This document shows, one piece after another, positions 11,668 to 22,112 of a stretch of DNA of 64,000 nt. The position numbers and the translations under genes were made by a program. Source of the DNA: Parastagonospora avenae f. sp. tritici 18332-5 (Eukaryota; Ascomycota; Dothideomycetes; Pleosporales; Phaeosphaeriaceae); contig JAFJTR010000001.1 of assembly GCA_022559985.1 (NCBI GenBank), forward strand, positions 1,231,152-1,295,151, in the 5' to 3' direction. Below the pieces are notes generated by a model that saw only the letters and a list, made by a program, of their open reading frames with translations, had not been told where the DNA came from and searched no databases. Each line of letters starts with the position of its first letter. The first letter of the stretch is position 1.

Positions 11668-12501
11668 TTATGATGAGACATTGATCCAGCGCAGGTAGCT
11701 ACCCGCATTTTCCGATTTGAACACCGAATCAGCAGGGCCCTTGAACTCGCCGAGCGACTTGTTCTGGTCATCGGTGCTGCCAAAGCGTTAGTAAACTAGG
11801 GCCGATCAAGAGGGCTGAATGCCTGCGCAGAATTTTGTCTTCCTCGAAATTAGGTGACAGAAGTAATTGAAGATATCCAGGATACACTGACCTGAAAAAG
11901 TTGCAAGTACGCTTATCCGCCACGTAAAACAGCCACATCTCGGACCGCACGTCGTTGACGGTGAATTGCGCGTGCTGTGGTGCATTCTTGGTCGTCTCGA
12001 TGAGGTCGTGAGTGGCCCCATTAGCATATGTGACCTGGCCGCAAGGGATCATCTCCTCAATGTCGCCATCGAGAGCGCGTGCGGCGACGTCCTTGGCATC
12101 GACAGACCAGCACTTGTAGAAGGCTACCCACTCTGTGAACCTGCTGGTGGCAGGGCCTACGAATTCTCCAACTGGTGTTCCGACAACGCGGCTAGCCTCA
12201 TTGCATTATCACGTGGTCAGCATCAAATCTCGCGACACTGAAGATATACAGGATACGCTTACCGGTAGAAGATGCAGTGGAAGCCGGGCTTGACATGAAA
12301 TCGATCTGGATTCGTGCAGCTGCCATTGTTGATCTTGCCGTCAAAGACCCTGATGTCGTTGCTGTCGTTCAGCTCGTAAGTGACGCCCTTGTCGGTGACA
12401 ACCACGCCAGCGAACTGGAGCAAATTGGGAGCGGAAGCCAAGGGAGATGCAATGATAGAGCTGACAGCTGCGAGGGCTCCGAGGATCGTGGAGAAGCGCA
12501 T
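11668..12501 (-). CDS. Two-module small secreted protein (SSP1)
   Basis: Unrecognised family. Three exons, 12263-12501, 11892-12191 and 11668-11776, give 215 aa. The N terminus MRFSTILGALAAVSSIIASP is a clear signal peptide, so the product is probably secreted. After it come two related modules. Module 1 has DKGVTYELND..., then CIFY at the intron and GEFVGPATSRF after it. Module 2 has GQVTYANGATHD..., then TCNFF at the second intron and GEFKGPADSVF after it. Each module is split by an intron at the same place, and the first 24 bases of the two introns agree at 21 positions. This indicates internal duplication of a whole exon-intron unit. Splice sites are hand-set: acceptor GCTAG at 12192-12196 keeps the frame, while the adjacent GAG acceptor would stop after 13 codons. 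It is the leftmost of four secreted-protein genes. Confidence 0.7.
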
Positions 12502-12877
12502 GTTTTTAGAGTGTTCAGAATGGTGTGTGTTGGTTGAGGCTGGAGTACTTCGACGTACTGTAGATGATGGATGTGGGAGAGCCAAGGAGAGCAGCACTAC
12601 ATTATATATGCGCGCCTTCGAACGATCCTCGAGGAATATGCGTCCCCATACCTCAACAATTCTCCGTTCCCTCACCCCGTTTGCCATTACCAGGCCCGAG
12701 CTCACCGCCCTATCTCGAATCCCCGTTTGTTCAAGAGGGATTGCTACACCATACCACTTCGACCAACCAACCTTTCCTCAACATTCGAGCCAACACCTCG
12801 TCTAAGAACCAGCAACTCAACCACCAAACCAACACCTCAACTCCAAACCAAAGACTCAACAACCAAAGATCACCACC
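12502..12877. promoter_or_regulatory. Divergent promoter SSP1/SSP2
   Basis: 376 bp between two divergent secreted-protein genes. A TATA-like tatatatg lies at about 12605 on the SSP1 side. Just before SSP2 there is a CAAC/CAAA-rich leader (about 12780-12870) typical of strongly expressed fungal genes. Confidence 0.45.
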
Positions 12878-13263
12878 ATGCGCTTCACTACAATCCTCGT
12901 CCTCCCCCTCTTCCTAACTCTCGCCTCCGCCGGCGAGAAAGACCAGAATCTTCCCAAGGGCTGTGGCGAAGCCGACCTCTACGACCGCGACGGCACGCGC
13001 GGCCTGCTCTTCGGCGACAACGTCTGCCGCCAGGTCACCAGCGACTTCCGGGCCGCCACCATCTTCAAGGGCTGCGACTGCACCATGTACAAGTAAGTCG
13101 AAGTTTTGAGAGAGAATAGGCATGATGCTAACAGCAAGACAGCGGCTATGCATGCACCCACGGCGATTTCGAGGCTAGGGCTGACGCGCGAGATGGGGAG
13201 TTGCAGATCACGTACCTGCGCGAGATGAAGCTGAGCTGGTATATGTGTCTGCGCCGCAACTAG
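12878..13263 (+). CDS. Small secreted cysteine-containing protein (SSP2)
   Basis: Two exons, 12878-13092 and 13143-13263, give 111 aa. MRFTTILVLPLFLTLASAG is a signal peptide with a likely cut after ASA. The mature part is about 92 aa with six cysteines (CGEAD, NVCRQ, GCDC, YACTH, MCLRRN). The 50-bp intron lies directly after GCDCTMY, the same relative place as in SSP1, SSP3 and SSP4, and the codon created at the junction is Asn. No domain is recognised. Size, cysteines and position make it a candidate effector-type protein, but this is inference. Confidence 0.75.
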
Positions 13264-13466
13264 GGGAGGGATGGGACTTGCAGCTCCATCTTGCTCGTCA
13301 TGGTCATCATGTTCTCCGGCGAGGCATGAACTCAAAAGGACTTTCGGAAAGATGCTCTTAGGGGATGCTTAGGGTATCATTACTTCCTCATGGGAATCTC
13401 AACTTGAATGACAAAGGTTGAACACATCAACAACAACATCTCCTCTACCGGTAACCAACCTAGGCT

Positions 13467-13906
13467 TCATGCCGGCCGGTAACAACTAACATGCGTGGCC
13501 TTCAACTTCCACTTCGCCCCGTCCACCCAGCCCGTACACCTCTCAATCTTATCCACCTCTTCATCATACCCATTGTTGCACGCGCCTGCATCCTGCGCAC
13601 TGCTTCACGTTAGCCCATGTCCCTTCCCATCACCAACCTACCTCCACCACCACCATGCCCTTCTTCCACAGGAGGTACTCACTTCCACAACCCACACCAA
13701 CAATCATACACCTTGATTCCCGCCACTGCCCCGGAGTTCCGGACATCCGTGCACCCGCCGTCGTTGATGTGTATGTCCTGCGAGACCGTGCCGTTGGCGA
13801 AGAGGAATGAAGCGCAGATGGAGTCAGCAGGGGCGCCGCATGTAGCGGAGTTGATGGGGGAGGAGAGGGCGAGGGGGAGGAGAGTAAGGACGGCGAAGAG
13901 ATTCAT
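13467..13906 (-). CDS. Small secreted cysteine-containing protein (SSP3)
   Basis: Two exons, 13683-13906 and 13467-13602, give 119 aa. MNLFAVLTLLPLALSSP is a signal peptide. Exon 1 ends in the motif YDCWCGLW immediately before the intron (80 bp), paralleling CDCTMY of SSP2. Exon 2 was joined at the acceptor gaag (13603-13606), which keeps a 45-residue tail with three more cysteines (GACNNG, ERCTGW, SCYRPA). The nearer cag acceptor gives the wrong frame. The family is unrecognised. The gene faces SSP2 tail to tail. Confidence 0.65.
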
Positions 13907-14757
13907 GACGGAGAATCTGGGAATTGGGCGGTTGGTGTTAGGAAGAGAATTTGTGCGAAGAAGTTGCTGCGACTCAAGCGTAAGTTGGTCGAGATTTGAT
14001 TCAAGTCGAGGTATGTATTCTTGCAATTGAAAAACGGTGAGCAGGTTTTTGAAGTTCGACGTTTGCAAGAGTAGGTATTAAATGCAAGAACAGCAAGATG
14101 GACGTGGTCACAAGCCCCCAAGAGCGTTCCAAGAAAGGAGGTACTATGCGTATATGATTGGTGCAGGCGCGGTGACTGTGATGCTCGGGCGCGACCAATC
14201 GCAATGGCGGAAGGTGTTAGTGCCGGGCGCGGGAACTTCCACATTTGTCCTCTCGGTAGGATGATCGACATGGTAGTTTCGATGTGGGAATTTCTTCGCT
14301 TAGGTCGGAGTACTTTAAGTTTCATGCTAGCATTGCTTGTGCAGGTGCTTGTATGGTTTGGAGTTGAGATTCATCGTGCTTGTAGTTACGTCAGTGTAGG
14401 GCCGTTGTTCGAATGTGAAGTGGTGCCTTTGATCGTGTATATAATAAGTACTCTTTGCCTTATTATTACTTCCTGCCTTGCGAAAATTGCAAAATTTGAC
14501 GTGAGTGGTATTGACCGATTTTTGACCCGGGCAACTGGAAGCGCGCGGTGCCGCATGCAAATACGTGAGAGAGTTCATATGTGTATGCGAGCATTGCAGA
14601 AGCGTGTGAAATTTTGAATCTAATTTCTATGTATCTGGGCCTTATGTCTAAGCCGATATCGGAGCATGACATGGCTTTTCGGCTTCCGATCGATGCATAT
14701 CACTTCACTGGTGTTGTCCGCGCTTGCCGCGCTTCTGACACAGCTTCAGCGTACCAC
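13907..14757. other. Intergenic region
   Basis: About 850 bp without a supported gene. Short open frames lack domains. It contains the SSP3 promoter and the 3' side of SSP4. A run tataataagtac at about 14438 is AT-rich but not recognisable as a repeat. Confidence 0.35.
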
Positions 14758-15256
14758 CTAGTAGTCTTCTTTGCACCACCAGCCCACGAAGTTCTTGTCG
14801 GTGTATGACGGGCGACTCCACTCAGGTTTGTTGGGCTCACCCTCCCAGCCAGTCCAGGTCTCGGTGTACTGAGCACCATCGCAAGCAGAGCTACATGAAT
14901 GCGTCAGTTACCGCTCATCGACATAATTGTCTGGTAGCCACTTACGAGTAGAAGGTGCAAGTGCAGCCAGGATCGACCTTGGCAGCAATCATGTGGTCCG
15001 GTGCATTGGGGTGGTTCGGATCGAATTGCTCGTACTTGAAGATGTTGCACATGAACCGATCGCGCGGGATACACTTGTAGACTTGGGAGACGAAGTCTTG
15101 GCGAGTGCCGTCGCTGAGCATGTACTGGCCGCAGGCGTAGCGAGAGGCCTTGGGGCAGTCGGCGACTTCGGTGCCAATGGCCGTAATGTTTGAGGTCGGT
15201 GCTGCGAAGACGACAGTGGTGGCAGCAATGGCCGCGATGAGCTTGGGGAACAGCAT
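14758..15256 (-). CDS. Small secreted cysteine-containing protein (SSP4)
   Basis: Two exons, 14946-15256 and 14758-14890, give 147 aa. MLFPKLIAAIAATTVVFAAP is a signal peptide. The mature protein has ADCPKASRYACGQYMLSDG (resembling the GQVTYANGAT stretch of SSP1), then CIPRDRFMCNIF and, at the exon end, CTCTFYS. The intron of 55 bp therefore follows the same C-x-C-x-(F/M)-Y motif as in its neighbours. Exon 2 adds SACDGAQYTETW and a Trp-rich end (FVGWWCKEDY). Function unknown; the architecture suggests common ancestry with SSP1-3. Confidence 0.72.
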
Positions 15257-15926
15257 TTTTACTGTCTATTGCGATGGTGTTTGTGGAGGGAGGAAAACGG
15301 TGAGGCAGGAGCGAAGAGTAAGTTCTTGATGTTAGCGTGAGCACGTGCGCGTTCAGTCAGGCAAGAGCAGGTGAATGTCAAAGGTGCAAATTTTCGAACT
15401 TTCCGAGTCTTTGGCCGTAACGAAAACATACAAGCCAAAAGAACAGCTTCACTAGGCGGCAAGCAATGAAATAGAAAGATCTCCCGAGACTCCCGTTAAT
15501 TCCCCGCCATCTTGGAATATCGAGCAGTGAACACCATCCCCCATGATACGGCACTTCGACCGTTGGCTGTCTGAGGCTCTCTAGCCACGGTATCCTAGGA
15601 CAGAGCAACGCGAGCTCCATATCTCATTTCACTGTGGTATGCTGTATCAGACAGTGACCAACCTGGAAGACGATCCTGGAACACTCCTAGTCCATCAACT
15701 GGACATTCTTCTCGCAGCAAATCCTACCCGGGAGCTCCGCAAATCATTATGCCCAGCTCAGTGATACCGGTGAGCGTAATGAACCCGGAAAAGAAGCAAT
15801 CTTTGGGATCCGATCTAGCTCTCAGAGTGCTTTCACTTCAGCCGCTAAATCACGGTCATGTTGCGGCCCCCGATAAAACCTTTGCGCTCGCGTACGCTCA
15901 ACCTTCTACTCCCACTATCTCGAATC
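15257..15926. other. Intergenic region
   Basis: 670 bp without a recognised gene; the SSP4 promoter lies at its left end. Nothing else seen. Confidence 0.35.
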
Positions 15927-16247
15927 ATGCGCCTCGTCTTGGTAATCTTACTAGATATTTTTCCATTTATTCGTGGTGACTTCTCTGAACACCACGTCGA
16001 CGTCGCGGTACCAGATTCCTCTCAAATATCAAATCTGACCTTTCCCGCTCACGTCGCGCGTCCCGGAGGCGGAGACTCTGAAATGCCTAGACACTAAAGG
16101 CGCTGGAATGGACCACTACCCGCACCTCAGCCGATGATGTCTGGGAGAAGATGAAGTGCAATGGGAAAGCGGAAATTAGAGAAGCGTAACTTCGTGAGGA
16201 CGCACACATTTCGGTTCGATGGAAACATAACTCTGTCGAGCGAGTAA
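15927..16247 (+). pseudogene. Copy A of a tandem secreted-protein family, internally deleted relic
   Basis: Only the two ends of the gene survive. The 5' end encodes a hydrophobic leader (MRLVLVILLDIFPFIRGDFS) like those of copies B and C. The 3' end (about 16176-16247) encodes LEKRNFVRTHTFRFDG and then ITLSSE plus stop, matching the C termini of B and C almost residue for residue. More than 1 kb present in the other copies is missing between them. A stop at 16095-16097 also closes the leader frame. It is non-functional as it stands. Confidence 0.65.
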
Positions 16248-16941
16248 CTTACATGTGAAGAAAAAAGCTAGGAAGATGTATGGAACGACTCAGCGATACA
16301 CATGGAGGAAAGAATGGCATGAGAAATAGATGGCAATGTTCACAGAGGACTTCATTGAGGGCTGTAAAAGTATGAGTATGAGATCTTGGTGTTTTCTGTC
16401 TGTCTTCCTTGCACGTGGATACGCATGGTGTAAATGGAGTCCGGGCAGCGCTGCCACCGCGCCGAATTACGGCTACTGTAGGCCTAATCAGCCTAAGCTA
16501 CGGTCGTAGGTCGGAGTATTGCGAGAATACTTGCTACGATGATAGACTTCTATATGAGGCTGAACTTTCCCGTTTTGGGTGAATGCCTCTGCTCTATCCC
16601 AGAGTGATCTCAAAGGAATTCCAGCATGACTTGCTCACGTGTAATGAAGCCCTAGCATATCTCTTAGACAGCCAGCACTACGCTTCTGAGGCCCACCTAT
16701 TCATCCTGGCTATTCACGGCTCGTGTAAGCCGTAACTCGTAGAGGACTACCACAGTAGTACGACCTGTTGGCTGCGTTGTAGATCCGCGGGTGATAGCGA
16801 TCTTAGCTTCGGCCTCACACGGAAGCTTCTGCTCAAAGCGAGCCAGCACGAGCCAGTCCGCCCGCCCGCCCTTTTAATGTCCACTGGAATTGTCCTCCTC
16901 TACTATCGTGCGCTTTAACTTGCCACTTTGACACTCCAAAT
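16248..16941. other. Spacer between copies A and B
   Basis: About 690 bp without coding signal. At 16861-16871 there is a small run of cccg units. Confidence 0.3.
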
Positions 16942-18440
16942 ATGCATGTCTCTATCCTCTTGATACTTGTTACAGGGATCACGGTCGTGGTCAGTGATAG
17001 CAGTCATGGTCGACAGCATGCTGCAGTACATGCGCTCCTCACTACGAAGAACTCAAACGACACGGCTCTTGGAAAGTCATCAGCTTCTCATGGTTTCCTG
17101 AACCAAACGTCGCTTGGTTGATAGGGCCTCCACTGGTTGCTGACGACACGACGTGGAGTAAAGCTGTATGCAAAGGAATCGAAATGATGGCGCAAATGTC
17201 CTACTCAGACTACGACGTTGGACAGCGACTCGCGGAACCCAAGGACTCCGTCCAGAGCCCATGGTCATTAGGTAAGCTGGCCAAGTAGAATCTTTTCGCC
17301 ATGACTTCCATAACGCTGATCATGATGTAGATGACTTGGATGATTGGGGCTATGAGTTGTATTCAGTAATCCCTGTATATTGCGACTTTAGTAGTGGTGG
17401 GTACTGGGGAATCTCAACATTTCTCCAGAATCGAGGAATCACAGACAAGTGCAGTACAGACGAAGAGGAGGGAAAGTGGAGGTCTCAGGCAATATTCCAC
17501 TACGACCCCGAACCTGATGATCTTGTCGCGCCCCGTCTCGCAATTGTACAAGGATAAGTATGGCAAATATCGTCGTGTACGTCCAATTTCTCGCTACAAT
17601 CTGTGAGGTGACACTGACAAATAATGCCAGGCGACGCAAGCTCACTTCTGAATGTCCGTCCTGGCCGGATTTGGTAAGCTGTCTGCATCAATCCAACCAA
17701 CAAGGTTAACACGTCTTACACAAGCATCATGACCCAAGATCGCCTGAGTCCATGGGAGGGACTCAAGAAGCTCCACCTAGTAGACGCACGTCCTGACGAA
17801 TTGCCCGAATTGCAGCGATCCTCGGATATGATGTGGACTCTGTGGGAGGACACCGTCCCTGAAAACAGACGTCACGAGCTCAAGCTGTTCCTCTCGCTGT
17901 CGATCATGAACATTGAGACACAGACTCTCATCTAACATGCCCTTGTCGATGTGGGTAAAGAGCTTACCGTGGAATCTGTTGAGTTCAAGATAGCGACGCC
18001 GCAAGGCGAGGCGCTTCTCAGTGAGTGCAGCCTTGGTCTGCTTCATCGATTCGCGAGAACTAACAAGCACTTCAGGTAGCCCCAACGGCTCGGGCTTTGC
18101 GCATTTCCTCATCCAGCGTAAATTGCAGATTGGCCTCAAAAGTGTCGATCGGGTCCTCGCATTTCAGTGTGAAAGCAAGTCCAAGTCTGCGTGCTTGATG
18201 TCCGGCATGGTGGACCTCAGTGCTCCTACACCCCGATCCGAGGAAGATACGACAAAGAATCCGGCAGCTGGGCCAAGCAGCGACCCGAACGATACAGATA
18301 TGGTAGACGATCCGGACGAGCCCGGTGTTTTGCTGGAGCGTGGGAACGTTGGGGCTCGGTCACTGGAGAAGCGCAACTTTGTTCGGATGCACACATTCAG
18401 GTTGGACAACCGTGGCGATGTTACGCTTTCAAGTTCTTGA
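16942..18440 (+). pseudogene. Copy B of the tandem secreted-protein family, disrupted
   Basis: Unrecognised gene family. The leader MHVSILLILVTGITVVVSDS is a signal peptide. Downstream, blocks shared with copy C appear in the same order: AQMSYSDYDVGQ with VQSPW before an intron (about 17271-17330), DWGYELYS...YWGISTFLQ, PWEGLKKLHL, LQRSSDMMW, GFAHFLIQRK, and the C terminus EKRNFVRMHTFRLDN with TLSSS. The start frame runs into TGA 17119-17121, and the conserved block lies in another frame. A second in-frame stop (TAA) interrupts the exon after ETQTLI at about 17933. The best reading is a recently broken gene of roughly 450-500 codons with four or five introns. An unannotated intron could explain the first break but not the second. 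Confidence 0.6.
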
Positions 18441-18705
18441 TTTTAGATTCAGGTCATTGTAGATCCATTGATGCATAGATGGGGGAAGGAATGTATACCA
18501 TAAATGACGGCGCAGATGAGAACGAGCGTTGAAAGATCTCTGCTCGGTGCGACTCTCACTCAAAGTACATCTGTATCCTTTCACCGTTTGTCTCAGCCGC
18601 CCCAGACCGGCGCGTCAGTGCGCTAGAGAAATTTAAATCTCGAGCTCTTTTACCTCTGAATCTTCAGGTTGTCTTACATACACCACGCCCAAGCTCGCCT
18701 CAACC
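18441..18705. other. Spacer between copies B and C
   Basis: 265 bp with no coding signal; it corresponds to the promoter of copy C. Confidence 0.3.
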
Positions 18706-20223
18706 ATGATTTCTCCAATCGTTATTATCCTCGTCGCATGGATCGCCCTCGTGGTCGGCGATACCAGCCATGCACGACACGAGAAGCTACTCGATCAAAT
18801 CGCGGATTTTCCACTGTCGAGCTTCCGAGAGCCATTGGAGACGCTAAACTCCTCCTTTCGTCATATTTCTGGGCCATAGATTGGCGGAACTACAGCAGAA
18901 CTTCCTGAACCAGCAACCGACTCGGAATGAAACATTGCCGTGTGCAAAGGCCGCAAGATGATTGCGCAGATGTCCTACTCTGATTATGACGTCGCTTAGC
19001 TGCTTCCAAAACCAAAGCATACGGTTCAGAGTCCATGGGGATACGGTATGTTCTCGTGCTACATAGTCTAGACACAGCACATTTGCTAACACTGGTATTA
19101 CAGCTGATTTAATGAAGTGGGGTTACAACATGTTCTACTCGCCTGCAGATTACCGCGGTTACTCTGCCGCTAAATACTGGGGCATTTGACTGTCCTCAAA
19201 GGTATGAAGTTCACGGACGTGTGTGGTAGAAAACCTGGCGAGTGGAAAGCTCTCTCTATTCAGCATATGGATGGAAGTACAAAGCCACTGGAAGAACAAA
19301 CTTACACCGAACGTAGTGGTAAAGTGAGAAGGGCAAGTGATTTTTCAAGCATGCTACGTTACTTTGCTGAGTATGGTACCAGTCGACTGCCGCAAACTTC
19401 TACATGTCTGTTTTGGAGGGGGCTGGTGAGTTTTCCAATACCACAATATGCTTTTCAAGACCCCGAGTTGACGTGTTTGACAGGAATCATGGTTCAGAAT
19501 AGGCATGGCCCGTGGGATGCTCTGCAAACGCTTCATCCTTAGACTACTCAGCCGAAGAGGTGCCTGACTTGCAAAGATCTTCTGACATGATGTGGGCAAT
19601 GTGGGAGTTTGCCGCACCAGCTGGTCAGCGACAGAACTTGGAAACGTTCATGACATTAGCGATCGTACACAAGAAGACTTTGGCCTTGAGTAGCCGCGAT
19701 TTCAAGAATCTGGGGAGAGAGTTGTCACGGGCACGTACCGTGATTGAGATGAGCACCAATGAAGGAAAGTCACTCCTAAGTATTGACACGAGCGGCAGTC
19801 ATGGGCAGTGTGTCTGAAGAGCTTTGGCATTAAATTATTCTAGGTTCACCGAATGGAGCAAGCTTCGCGCACTTCTTCATCGAAAGGAAAGCATAGGTCG
19901 GCCATGAGAGAATCGACGTATTCCCAGTTTTTGAGAGCGAAAGCGCAAGGTCATCGCCCTGTATGGTCTTTGGCGTCGACCCAGTTGAGATTCCTACGCC
20001 GCGGCCCAAGGATGACGCTGCGCCCAAGGATCCGAAGGGGGATGATCCCAATAATCCAGACGTCACGAAAGATCCGGAGCCGGCGCCACCAGGTGTACTG
20101 CTTCCAGGAAAAAAACATGAAGAAGAGATCACCCGACGGTTCGAGAAGCAAAATTTCGTTCGGAGTCATACCTTCAAGTTGGATGAATTCGGCAACGTGA
20201 CGTTGTCAAGTTCGATTCATTAG
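18706..20223 (+). pseudogene. Copy C of the tandem secreted-protein family, multiply disrupted
   Basis: The leader MISPIVIILVAWIALVVGD is a signal peptide. Three stops follow in the same frame: TAG 18877-18879, TGA 18928-18930 and TAG 18997-18999. The last sits where copy B has CAG (YDVGQ in B, YDVA then stop in C). A one-base shift follows YWGI near 19188, and another follows LQTLHP near 19540. A further stop replaces the Gln of QRKLQIG of copy B (C reads ERKA then TAG). Two of these stops are therefore CAG to TAG changes relative to B. The C terminus (EKQNFVRSHTFKLDE, TLSSSIH) and an acidic Pro-rich linker (PRPKDDAAPKDPKGDD) remain open. Clearly dead. Confidence 0.72.
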
Positions 20224-20956
20224 GAACTAACAACTTGGCCAAGTGGCTATGTAATACGCGGCAATATGAAGTTATCAAAAAAAAATCGCTAGAAGAGGGT
20301 CGGGAGTAGGTGACCAAAGTGTGGTTGTGCAAAGAGTAATAGAAACGCGATCAGGCGCGCTGATCTCGGTCACGCGGTCAGACGCGCTGATCGCGGCGTC
20401 CGAGCAGCGTTCAGACCAGAACCCCTGAGCCTATCTCTTCTGTAGTTCTCCTCCTCAGTAAAAAAGCAACAACAATCACCGAACAGAATGCATTCCTAGT
20501 TATCGTTATTTCCTTTCAGCACTAGTGCGAAGCTGTAACTGCGTGAGCAGTGTCGGGTTGGAGGCTGCGGATGAACGCTTGTATTGCTATCTGTTATTAT
20601 GTTGTGATGTAGGTCTACAGGAGCTCTCGGCTCTGAGGTAAGTACACTTGCCCACCGGGCAGTGCCTGCTACAACTAGAATATCACATGACTTTAGTCAC
20701 GTGGTTACAGAAGCCCTACCAACAGCACGAGAAAAAAAGCCATCACATGATACATGCCATGTCTTCTGCGTTACCTAGTGATCCCGTCAGCACAAATAAA
20801 TACCATGACTTTGATGTCCTGGTGTCATGCTCTCTACGTGATCTGATACTACGAGAGCTTCATGTTTCCCATCTTAATCCTCCTTTTCTATAACATTTAA
20901 TCACATCAACCGATCACACTAGGTTAGCTTTCAACTTATGTTCGAACACTACACCC
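20224..20956. other. Intergenic region with repeat C1
   Basis: Apart from repeat C1 (20345-20533, listed separately), no gene or structure was recognised. Confidence 0.35.
20345..20533 (+). repeat. Dispersed repeat C, copy 1
   Basis: About 190 bp that recur near 62439-62628 in the same orientation. Its first part is built of imperfect tandem units (gatcagacgcgctgatcgcg, then cgtccgagca). It is followed by the conserved block tcagaccagaacccctgagc and later a 30-bp identical stretch starting cagaatgcattcc. Possibly an end of a retroelement; the class cannot be told. Confidence 0.7.
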
Positions 20957-21416
20957 CTATCGTGAAGACCAAACCAAAGCCCCCACACCCAACCACGGTG
21001 CAACCCACAAACAACTCAAACCAACATACATCCCCACCTGATAATAAATCCAACCCACCACGGTACCCGTTACCGTAATCGTCCACAGCGCCACCTTATC
21101 CTCGAAACTCCTCGGCCCACCAGTCTTCCCCCATTTTTTATTCAGTGTAGCTACAATGCAGCCGACAGTACCAAGACAACATGCCCTCCCCGTATCTTCT
21201 GAAATGAGAAATGTACGCACCAGTAACAAAAAGCGCACCCATGGCATACTCCCACGTCGTAAAGGCTATGGATTTGCCACGCGCATGTTGCGGCGTTGAG
21301 GGGATTGCGTCAACGGTTTTGGAGACGTGCTGCTGGCCAACGAGGAAGTGTTTGGGGGTAGTGAGGAGATTTATGGCTGCGGCGGCTTAGTAGAGTGTTG
21401 AAGGGGTGAAGAGCAT
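20957..21416 (-). pseudogene. Small membrane protein gene with a nonsense codon at position 10
   Basis: Two exons, 21221-21416 and 20957-21150 (70-bp intron, GT-AG), form a 129-codon frame. It runs from ATG 21416, through LLTTPKHFLVGQQHVSKTVD, to a C-terminal half with two hydrophobic segments (VALWTITVTGTVVGWIYYQ and LSCLWVAPWLGVGALVW). The only defect is TAA at 21387-21389, codon 10, in MLFTPSTLY-stop-AAAINLL. A CAA to TAA change would explain it, which is a CpA to TpA transition. Function unknown. If translation starts elsewhere, or the base is a sequencing error, the gene would be intact. Confidence 0.6.
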
Positions 21417-21917
21417 ATTGTGGTGTATCCAGAAGCGCGACGCAGGAAAATTGCATTTGGAGCGACTTGACATTCTATCTATCCTGTGTGGCATTCTAGC
21501 TACCCAGGCGGACATCCAGGTGTTGCTGATTTTCGACATAACAAAGTCATCGAGAACCTTGATGCTTGTATATCCCGTGAGATTCTTATGGCTCGGCTCA
21601 CACCCTCCCGTTATCCATGGTTTAGTGCGCGGTAATGTGCGGGGTTGAAGGACGCCGGCCCTAAGGCACTTGTGGAAACATGCTCCGCCAAGAAGATAAA
21701 CGGAGACCGAGAAGCAAGTGGGGAAGAAAAGGAAAGTAGTAGTAGTCTAAGTCTAATATCCGTCATCCTGGGTATCCCGTCTATTGTGTTTCGTGTCGTG
21801 CGCCATATCCTTCGTAAGCACCCCTCCACCAGATCCTCCCTTCATGACCCAGCTTGATTGTATAACACCGTTTCTCCTGGCGCGATCCCTCATCACAGAA
21901 GTTGTGTACTTCGTATC
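21417..21917. other. Intergenic region
   Basis: 500 bp without a supported gene. Confidence 0.3.
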
Positions 21918-22112
21918 TTAGCCCGCGCCGGCCATAGTAGCGATGACTCCATTCTTCCTGCTTCGCTTCTTCTGCGCTCGCTTCTGGTCGCGCATGTATC
22001 GCTCTCGGTGATATTGATCACGAGCCCACTGGTCATATTGAGGGTTGCCAGAGGGCGGTGGTGGGCCAGAATATCCCGGCTCGTAGTCTTGCCTCGATGC
22101 GCAGCTGCCCAT
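21918..22112 (-). CDS. Hypothetical small protein with MGSC N terminus
   Basis: 64 aa, single exon. The N terminus MGSCASRQ fits the rule for N-myristoylation (Gly2, Ser6) with a neighbouring Cys4 for palmitoylation, which would tether it to membranes. The middle is Pro/Tyr-rich (YEPGYSGPPPPSGNPQYDQW). It is followed by a basic charged stretch (RERYMRDQKRAQKKRSRKN) and a short hydrophobic tail. It resembles the small conserved hypothetical proteins of filamentous fungi, but no family is recognised. Small size keeps confidence modest. Confidence 0.45.
   Translation of the reverse strand: MGSCASRQDYEPGYSGPPPPSGNPQYDQWARDQYHRERYMRDQKRAQKKRSRKNGVIATMAGAG

Noticed and set aside
12571..13119. 182-codon frame over the SSP2 promoter and coding region
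   Set aside because: Shifted frame over the true signal-peptide gene, Pro/Arg-rich shadow.
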